Assembly: GCF_029873635.1 (NCBI RefSeq)
Contig: NC_080426.1
Coordinates: 54,264,093-54,328,092 of the forward strand
DNA: 64,000 nucleotides
From: Malania oleifera
Taxonomy: Eukaryota > Streptophyta > Magnoliopsida > Santalales > Ximeniaceae
Direction: 5' to 3'
Part shown: piece by piece, positions 57,170-64,000 of the stretch
How positions within the stretch are numbered: the first letter of the stretch is position 1
Layout: each line of letters opens with the position of its first letter
Notes under the pieces: model-generated
What the model was told of the DNA's origin: nothing
Databases searched by the model: none
Seen by the model: only the letters and a program-made list of their open reading frames with translations
Made by a program: the position numbers and the translations under genes

Positions 57170-57480
57170 CATTGTCCTATAAGGTGTACCAATTTGGCTT
57201 TACCCTAGTTAGGTGAGGTAGGAGGTACATCATCCTGTAAAGTGTGTATGGTTTGGTTCTGCTCGAAAAGTGAACTCAGGTGACTCTTCCTTATAAGGAG
57301 AACTGGTTATGGCTTAGCCCTGTAATTGAGCTGGGGGGGACTCCGCCCCATATCGAGGAACCAGTTTGGCTCAGTATGGTAATTGAGCTAAGGTGACTCT
57401 ACCTTGTAAGGAAAACTGGTTATGGCTCAGCCCTATAATTGAGCTGGAGAGACTCCACCCCGTAAAGAGAAGTGTAAATG
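57170..57480 (+). repeat. decayed tandem array, unit about 56 bp
   Basis: Clear units start near 57300, 57358 and 57413 (words AACTGGTTATGGCT, AGCCCT, AATTGAGCT, GACTC-ACC), with weaker ones before. Equivalent single or paired units precede the two-hairpin motif in other LTRs. Confidence 0.65.
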
Positions 57481-57511
57481 GCTTCTACTCTACCCGTTTA
57501 AGTGAGCAAGT

Positions 57512-57576
57512 TAGTGGAATCCTTGGGGGTTTGCCCAAGGCAGGGACGTAGGCAGGACTGGCCGAACCTTGATAAC
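57512..57576 (+). promoter_or_regulatory. two-hairpin LTR RNA motif, CAGGG:CCTTG variant
   Basis: CCTTGGG-GGTTTG-CCCAAGG, then CAGGG-ACGTA-GGC, loop AGGACTG, GCC-GAA-CCTTG, then ATAAC. All stems are paired, with one G:T. Confidence 0.65.
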
Positions 57577-57582
57577 AAATCT

Positions 57583-57587
<5 letters not shown>

Positions 57588-57652
<65 letters not shown>
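57588..57652. repeat. compound (GT)n(CT)n microsatellite
   Basis: About 16 GT units (57588-57620) then about 16 CT units. It sits directly after the GATAAC end of the two-hairpin motif. Confidence 0.95.
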
Positions 57653-57657
<5 letters not shown>

Positions 57658-58033
57658 TTTTCCATACTTCAAATTCTGCACATGTATGCTTGCTCTCTTG
57701 TTGTTATGATTATTTTGCATACACATGTTTAATTTAAATGAGATATGTTCCACGTGTATGTTTGCATTTAGCGGCTAATCATTTCATATGCACGCTTTAA
57801 ATCTTAAATGGGATATGATGTGGTATTTATATGTAAATATTTATTTTGTTGAGAATGTCATATTTTTTTTAGATGTTTGCATACTTGATTATTTGGGGGA
57901 TTTGAGATTGCTTAAAAAGACTCTAGATTGCGTGATAATTGTTATGGTTAAAAACTCAACACACTTAACTTAGGAAGAATTTTTAAAACCCAATTCACCC
58001 TCCCCCCTCTTGGGTATACATCATTCACATAAA

Positions 58034-58047
58034 TTGGTATCAGAGTC
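58034..58047 (+). other. primer-binding site (initiator tRNA-Met)
   Basis: TTGGTATCAGAGTC, five bases after the LTR end at 58029. Confidence 0.82.
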
Positions 58048-58089
58048 TAGTTGCAGTTAGCTTAACCGCTTGTTGTATAAAGATTGCAA

Positions 58090-58500
58090 TGGATCAGATT
58101 TGGTGTATCCCTGTTTTGAGGGTCATCCCTTTGCAAATCCTCCACTGCATTTATTGTGAAGATTTTACTATTTGAAAATTGAAAATGCCTTTGTAAAATC
58201 AATTGATGGGAGTTTTTGGAAAGTGTTTGGCAAAAGAAAGCATATCCCATTGAAAATATTTTTGAAATGCAGAGCTTCCCAAACTTGGAAATGATTTGAA
58301 TGAGCGTGACATGAACTTAATGCATATCATTTGAGTGCCATGCATATTTTTGAATTGTGCCTTGTGCTACTAACGCTTTTAAAGAAATTTATATCTTATA
58401 CTAGTAGTACTAAGGATTTTATTTGGGAACCATGAGAAATATGGAGAAATCAAGAGAAAGGAATATGCCACTTCGTGCTCAAACGACTATAAAGGAGTAA
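58090..58500 (+). pseudogene. decayed gag N-terminal region
   Basis: The start codon ATGGATCAG at 58089 lies at the usual distance from the primer site. Switching frames, one can follow the Sirevirus Gag opening: a FEGHPFANPP block (compare FGEGQSSIRPP at 24570), then FVKSIDGSFWKV (compare MDWKASEVI), a KHIPLK block, then NDLNERDMNLM and a late RKEYATS block. Stops and shifts occur every few codons. No knuckle or pol is visible downstream. Confidence 0.5.
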
Positions 58501-59399
58501 ATTGAAACGGTATACATATCCTTCCTTCTATTTTATCAGTTAATTCATGCCATGATTCATGATGCATATATTGTGTTGAATTTTTATAAATCATGAGAAA
58601 TTATTGCACGCTATCTTATAAGGTGCTTAAAAAGGAATTTCTTTTTAAGGGGTTATAATGCTATAAATGCTTAAATAGTGTTTTGTGCTTAAAATTTTAA
58701 ATTTTAATATACATTATTGTTATACTAAGATTATTTGAAAAGTAAGCCAATATGAAAATCCTCATTGATAATATCCAATCTATTTGCTTAAATATGAATA
58801 TTTTATTTGATTGGTTATAATTTGAATATATTGGCTATTGTATGCTTAAATTTGTAAATCCCCTTCTAAATTTACTGATCAGCATGCTTGAACCAGAACA
58901 CCAACTGCATGGCTAATGGAGCAACTTGCGTAGTGCATGCTAGTAATGGATCTAGGAGTTGCATGCTCATTAATCTGAATGCCATGTAGCAATGATATGT
59001 GAATTGCATGTTGCAGAAACTCCTAGGATATCTGGTGCATGTATTTATGAAATGCAGGTTGGGAAAATACTCTATTTATAGATGGCATGCTGTCGAAATT
59101 TTGTTTAATTTTTCCTGAAATAATCAAAATCCACAAACCATGCACTAAGATGATTGTGATTTGATGCATGCTAATTAATTGAATAGGTTGGTTCATGTTG
59201 AATTCCATATGGTACATGTTGCATTGAAAAGCATGTACAATCGTAATAATCCTTGAATTTTCCTAAGCACTCTAAGTCATGCACAACTGCCTATACCTAG
59301 GAAAATCTAGTTCATGGACACCATTTGGTCCTAATTCTCGGGTTGTGAACTTCATGTGGGACCCAAATGGTCAATAATCATGTTATAAAATGTAAGTCC
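58501..59399. other. unassigned stretch, probably old retrotransposon DNA
   Basis: No coding domain or terminal structure seen. From 58880 to 59230 TGCATG/GCATGC words recur (near 58885, 58938, 58963 and 59007). It lies between a plus-strand gag remnant and a minus-strand LTR, so it is likely internal DNA of one or other element. Confidence 0.4.
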
Positions 59400-60805
59400 A
59401 TGTGACTAGAATAAATGCATGACAATGAGGTAATATAAATAGGAAATTAAATGAGAGTAGGGAAGAGAGTGAGATGAGAGTTTTACGAAGTTCAGTATAC
59501 CCACTTACATCCTCGCCTTAGGTTAAACTAGCCAAGGATTCCACTATAACCACTCCTTTATGGGCAGGAGCAACCTTACAATCTCTCGATGAATAGGCTA
59601 GAGTATGCCTCTCCAAACGATACCCCACGCTTGGTCCAACAATGATTCTAGAACTTGAACCGTTTACAAAACAAGAACAAGTTTTGGTGTACAAAAAAAC
59701 TCTCAACAAGAGTAGATCAGTACAATAATTCAGCACTAAAATATAATTCAATTCAAAATAACAATTGAAAGAATTTGAAGCCTTTAGAAGTATATCACTG
59801 TGAGCTTTCTTTTTGGATTGAAAGAATTTAGTATAGGCTCAGAATTGTGTAAGAGATTCCCAGTAAACCTTAGTAAAGAATTTTAGAAAGTAATTGCACA
59901 AGAGAGCTTTTGAGAGTATTGAGAGTTTTGAGAGCATGAAAGCTCTATTGCTATAATTGCTTAGTGTATTTTAATCCTTAGCATTGGGGAGGTATTTATG
60001 GATGATTAATTAAGAGTATTTCATTTTCCCCAAGTGACTTTGAGTGTTTCCCAAATTTTCATAACGGTTAGAATTTAAAAAATAAAATTTGGAAAGTACC
60101 TGTTATGTTTAAAATTTAAAATCTCGAAGAGTCAATCGACTAGGAAATAGGAGTCAGTCGCCTTGATCCATTTAAAACACTGAGATTTTCAAACAAAAAA
60201 TGAGTCAGTCGATTGGGAACACACGAGTCAGTCGACTAAGTCCTGACAGGTTGTTTCAAAATCAATTCAAATATTTGTCAGTCAACTGGGAAAATTTTCT
60301 TAGTCTCCTAGAAAGATCAAAAACTGATTTTTCAATTTTGTTTTCGAATTCTTTTTGCTCTTTTTCTTTCCCTAAAATAATTTAAGACTTTTGAAAAATA
60401 CTTTTTGGGGTTTTTCAAAACATTGTTTCTAAGTCACTGATATTCCTAATGAGCTTCAAATCGAATCAAATTATCGTTTGAATGAAGTACTTACATAGAG
60501 ACTCTCTTAAGACATTAAAACATTTTAAGCTTGGAGTCTTCATGCTTGTCTTTTGTTTTTTCCATCTTGACTTTGAGCTTCAAATTCTCTAAGCTTTTAG
60601 CAAGTCCTCTTTGATATTCATGCTCTCATGATCTTCAAGCTTTCATATTACTTTTCCATGCAATCTTGCAATCAACTTTTGTATTCATTTGAACTTGAGC
60701 TTAATGACTTGATTCTTGAAGTTTCATCACTTGCAACAAAACATGTTAAGTGAACTTTTATTTGTTATCATCAAAACAAGATTAGTAAGTCATGTTAGGC
60801 CAACA
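59400..60805 (-). mobile_element. truncated Sirevirus LTR (minus strand)
   Basis: Ends GTTAGGCCAACA at 60805, followed by atctccccttttttttatgatgac, the polypurine-tract complement. It is of the family of 3163-5281, missing about 500 bp at its left end. It has the two-hairpin motif (59486-59546) and a palindrome array of GTCAGTCGACTAAG type (60120-60310). Confidence 0.7.
59486..59546 (-). promoter_or_regulatory. two-hairpin LTR RNA motif, AGT:ACT variant
   Basis: Reverse complement: CCTTGG, loop, CC-T-AAGG (one bulge), then CGAGG-ATGTA-AGT, loop GGGTAT, ACT-GAA-CTTCG. The inner pair AGT:ACT replaces the GGC:GCC of other copies. Confidence 0.55.
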
Positions 60806-61450
60806 ATCTCCCCTTTTTTTATGATGACAAATAAGGATTAAAAGAGAGTTAACCTTGATAAGGCTTTCCTTTGCAATAAGCACACTTTTAACAATATTTT
60901 GAAAAACAAATCATTCATATGATCTAATAATTCCAGATTCAATTTTTTTATTCCATATAAGTTAATTTATATAAAAATAAAGTATTCATAGTTCATATAA
61001 TCATATCATCATACCATTATTAGCAATATCTCATATTCTACATTGTTTAAGCTTTCTTATCTTTGCATTTTATCTCCTCAATTTTGTTCTCATTAATTTA
61101 GCTCTCATTTTTGCTCTAACTTTCTCCCCCTTTTGACATCAATCAAAAAGAGAAAAGTAACAAAAAAAAAAAACATATAAATACTAAGGCATTGAGCAAC
61201 CATAAGCAAAAGTATATATTCCATGAAGACACAAAACAGAACTTTGCATTCATCATGCATAGAAAGATAGACAATAAGTTTTAAAATAGTATGAGAAAAT
61301 ACAAAAGATTGTATATCAGAATTTTCAATAATTTCTAGTGATCATGATATCATTACTTAACAAGTCTAACTCCCCCTGAATGAAATGTATTTCATATTTA
61401 ATAAATTCATAATTTCATTCTTGAATGACAAGCTATGTATCCATGTATTG
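60806..61450 (-). other. Sirevirus 3' untranslated region, left half
   Basis: Non-coding. Complements of purine tracts at 60806-60822, about 61125 and about 61370. It continues beyond the solo LTR at 63561-64000. Confidence 0.6.
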
Positions 61451-61734
61451 TGTTGACCTTATAGGTCACACCCGGTTTTGATAATGACAAATACTCCTAT
61501 ATTTAATAAATATCGAGTTCATGTGCAGGTTCATATTAGCATATCATCAATGGCACGCAAAAGCTCAAAGCTTGAAGACATTCATGCTCTTAATTGTAAT
61601 ATCTTTGTAGTGAGTTTTGTCTGTAATAGTAATTAGGGTATTCGGTTTGTAATAAGCACACACATCACATGCATTATTTATTTTGTAAGCTCAAACCAGA
61701 TACAAATCAAAAATGACCTTAGAAAGACCTTAGG

Positions 61735-62275
61735 GTATTGGTCGACCGACACAGGACTTTTTCGGTGTTTTCAAATTAGACCTCAATTGCCCATAGGACA
61801 CTCACACTTTCACATATATTTGTTATGCACTCAAATAGGGCTTGATTGTGTCGAGATGAGACCGAAATGCACACTTGGTCCACTTTCGGTCGACCGGCCA
61901 AATCAGTTCATTTTTGGCCTGGTCGACCGAACCATAACTTGGTCAACCGTTGACCAAGGTCCCGGTCAACCGAGACCCTGTAGTTCATTTGACCCCGGTC
62001 GACCGAACCACCTGGGAGTCAACATTTTGACCTCCCGATCGACCGACCACTTTTGTACTCCAAATACCTGGTCAACCGAAGGGTCTTGGGAGAATTCTCA
62101 GCGGTCTGGTCGACCGAGCCTTTTAGTTCAAAAGTCCCCTAGTCGACCGAACCTTGAAAGTTTGGGAAATTTCCCTCTCCAGTTGACCGAGCCTTTCAGT
62201 TCAAAAGTCCCCTGGTCGACCGAGCCAGTTGAGTTCTAGTCGACCGAACCATTTCTGGTCGACCGGACCTCTCGA
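61735..62275. repeat. U3 palindrome array, best-preserved GGTCGACC copy
   Basis: About 15 GGTCGACCG-type sites in 540 bp, many intact (near 61740, 61888, 61921, 61997, 62109, 62143, 62213, 62238, 62256), often followed by AAC or AGC C, at irregular 20-60 bp spacing. They stop about 120 bp before the TATA-like run. Confidence 0.88.
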
Positions 62276-63288
62276 GTTGCTCCCATTTTTTTTACTGCGG
62301 TTAATAATTTTAAACAAGGTTAAATGGATTTAAATGTCATTAAACTTTTTCAGTAATCCCTAATAGGTCCCCAACAGTCAAAATTTTCAGTATATCTATA
62401 TATACTCTTTCATTTGGTTTATTACGCATCGATTAGCAAAAAGATTAAGAAAATCTCTCTCAAGCAAAAATACTTTCTTTTTGATTCTCATTTGCTCACA
62501 CTCTTCCAAATACACTCTAGCTTACATCCAATACTCGTAAAATCATTTGTAAGTATTCTCGAGTGCTTAGATAGGAAGGTTCACTCTCTCTTGGTTGTGA
62601 GATTGATATAATTTTATTGAGAGCTGAACCAAAAGGACTCTTAGGGTACTTAGCCAATAAGTTCATCCTAAGAATACTTTACTAGGTCTTCTGAGATTGC
62701 ATATTTGTTGCAATATCTTAAGAAGCCCATTTTTGCTTTTGGTTGCGAAATATTTTCAAAATCATTTACAAATATCTATTGCTCTTTATTTTGAAAATCA
62801 TTTGAGGAGATATTTGTGTTTAAGGTGAAACATCTTTGTTGCAATATTTATTCACTCAAATATTCTTGCTGAAAACAAAGATCCTATATATTCTATTAAT
62901 TGATATTCTTGAGGCTTATCTGATACTCTGTGTGAACACATTTGATTATAATACCTTGAGATACACAGATTGCTTGTTAGACACTCTCATGTACTTACTA
63001 TACTGATAGAAAATATAGTTGAGAGTTGAAATATTTAGACCACACAGAGCTTACATTTTAAATCATCTGTGGTGTTTGTGTTTGTACGCATTTGTGGTAC
63101 AAATCTGCTTTATGTGAAAGCACCAATATATTGTACCGTTTGATTGTATATCTGAGAGATTCCAAGCGTGGCCTGAGGGGGCGGTAATCTAGTCCGGTAA
63201 GGATTGGTGAAGGTTGAGGTCAGCCCTGTGGTAATTTGACCTGGTTTGTACAGGTGCCGCTCTACCCGTTTAAGTGAGCAAGTTATTG

Positions 63289-63350
63289 TGATAATCCTTG
63301 TGCTGGTTAGCCAAGGCAGGGACGTAGGCAGTTAGCCGAATCTCGATAAC
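63289..63350 (+). promoter_or_regulatory. two-hairpin LTR RNA motif, bulged hairpin I
   Basis: CCTTG-T-GCT, loop GGTT, AGC-CAAGG, then CAGGG-ACGTA-GGC, loop, GCC-GAA-TCTCG, then ATAAC. Hairpin I is perfect apart from one bulged T; the outer stem of II is weaker in this copy. Confidence 0.6.
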
Positions 63351-63560
63351 ATATCTACATGTCATCCCTTCTTTACTGCTTTCTGGTGCTTGTATGATTG
63401 TTTAAACTGCTTTATTTAATTTCTGGTATAGTTACATTATTTGTACTAGATTGACCATAGGCTTGTGAACATACTGCTGTTAGGAGGAATACCTAGGAGA
63501 TAAATTTTAAAAATACCAATTCACCCCCCCTCTTGGGATCACGGTAAAGTTAACATATTG

Positions 63561-64000
63561 TATAAGTGTAAATATCATGTGAAGCTATTATCATTCTTAG
63601 TTATCATTAGCAATCATGCTTTTAAATTTATTATGCTATGCTCATGCTAAATTTGCTAAATTTTCTCCCCCTTTTTATATCAACAAAAGGATAGAACGAA
63701 AGAAATAATATGCAAAAGTACCAAGGACCCAAAATAAAATTTCACATTTAGATTGCAATAACAAGGTCCATAAGCCAGCATATATTTCAATCATAACATG
63801 GTCATCCATCATTCAGCATGGAAAAGAAATAAAACATAATCCAACATTAGCATTTGAACTAAGATGGTCAAAAAAGACAAATAAAAGAACTAAGCACAAC
63901 GAAATAGCAATGTCAAACATTTCAACTCAACTTAGTGTTTGGTTTCAGATTATTCTTTTGCATATGAATACCCAAAAATTCATATGCCTTGCCAAATCTC
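63561..64000 (-). other. Sirevirus 3' untranslated region, right half
   Basis: Continues 60806-61450 across the solo LTR. A purine-tract complement (tttctccccctttttatatcaac) lies at about 63660. Nothing coding is seen. Confidence 0.5.

Larger units (their letters stand above)
56589..58029 (+). mobile_element. Sirevirus 5' LTR, left end missing
   Basis: Ends CACCCTCCCCCCTCTTGGG...CATTCACA, followed by a primer-binding site. It begins abruptly at the end of the previous LTR, so U3 is missing or lies elsewhere. It contains the roughly 56-bp tandem units (57170-57480), the two-hairpin motif (57512-57576) and a GT/CT microsatellite. Confidence 0.75.
61451..63555 (+). mobile_element. solo Sirevirus LTR with perfect target duplication
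   Basis: TGTTGACCTTATAGG...AAAGTTAACA, 2105 bp, flanked on both sides by TATTG (61446-61450, 63556-63560). No primer site or purine tract adjoins. It carries the GGTCGACC array (61735-62275), a TATA-like run near 62391-62406 and the two-hairpin motif (63289-63350). The 150-codon frame at 61787-62239 reads the palindrome array and is not a protein gene. Confidence 0.93.

Noticed and set aside
61787..62239. 150-codon frame rich in RPN, STE and WSTVD words
   Set aside because: It reads the GGTCGACC palindrome array in one frame; sister LTRs do not keep the frame open.
61735..62275. Repeats with spacer-like intervals, superficially CRISPR-like
   Set aside because: Plant DNA, irregular spacing, self-complementary units with decay, located in an LTR promoter region.

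Overview
This window is plant nuclear DNA, almost certainly from a large, transposon-rich angiosperm genome. It is AT-rich and shows Ty1/copia Sirevirus, Ty3/gypsy Athila-like and chromovirus LTR retrotransposons, a hAT-type element and long microsatellites. I found no intact host gene, tRNA or rRNA gene. Every coding stretch I can recognise is a decayed retrotransposon gene, apart from one unidentified fragment inside the hAT element. The species cannot be named from the sequence.

Layout. 1-3162 is a minus-strand Sirevirus internal fragment. It meets a minus-strand LTR (3163-5281) with its 3' region, followed by an inverted-orientation gag scrap and an LTR scrap (6356-7336). 7337-38593 is an Athila-like element on the minus strand that has been opened twice. 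A solo Sirevirus LTR (8007-18840, target duplication GGTAT) sits in it and itself contains a gag-only Sirevirus (9029-17732). A second Athila-like element of the same family (20501-35836) sits in its gag gene, and one LTR of that element contains a complete gag-only Sirevirus (22056-30010, target duplication AAGGT). 38594-44516 is the 3' end of another Sirevirus: RNase H, an envelope-position ORF and a 3' UTR. It is interrupted by a hAT-type element (40164-41248, 8-bp duplication) and a solo LTR (41437-43492). 44517-48897 is a chromovirus-like gypsy element with gag but no pol. 48898-56588 is the only element with protease, integrase, reverse transcriptase and RNase H. 56589-64000 holds more LTR pieces, a decayed gag and a solo LTR (61451-63555, duplication TATTG).

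Two themes go beyond ordinary annotation. First, gag (or gag-protease) survives without pol in elements of three lineages, and the one pol present has lost catalytic residues in integrase and reverse transcriptase. Mobility of the gag-only elements would therefore need enzymes supplied from elsewhere. Second, the Sirevirus LTRs share two non-coding devices. U3 holds arrays of short palindromes whose sequence differs by family. Downstream of the TATA box lies a two-hairpin RNA motif seen in twelve LTR copies, with compensatory stem changes between families, often preceded by a roughly 55-nt unit of variable copy number.
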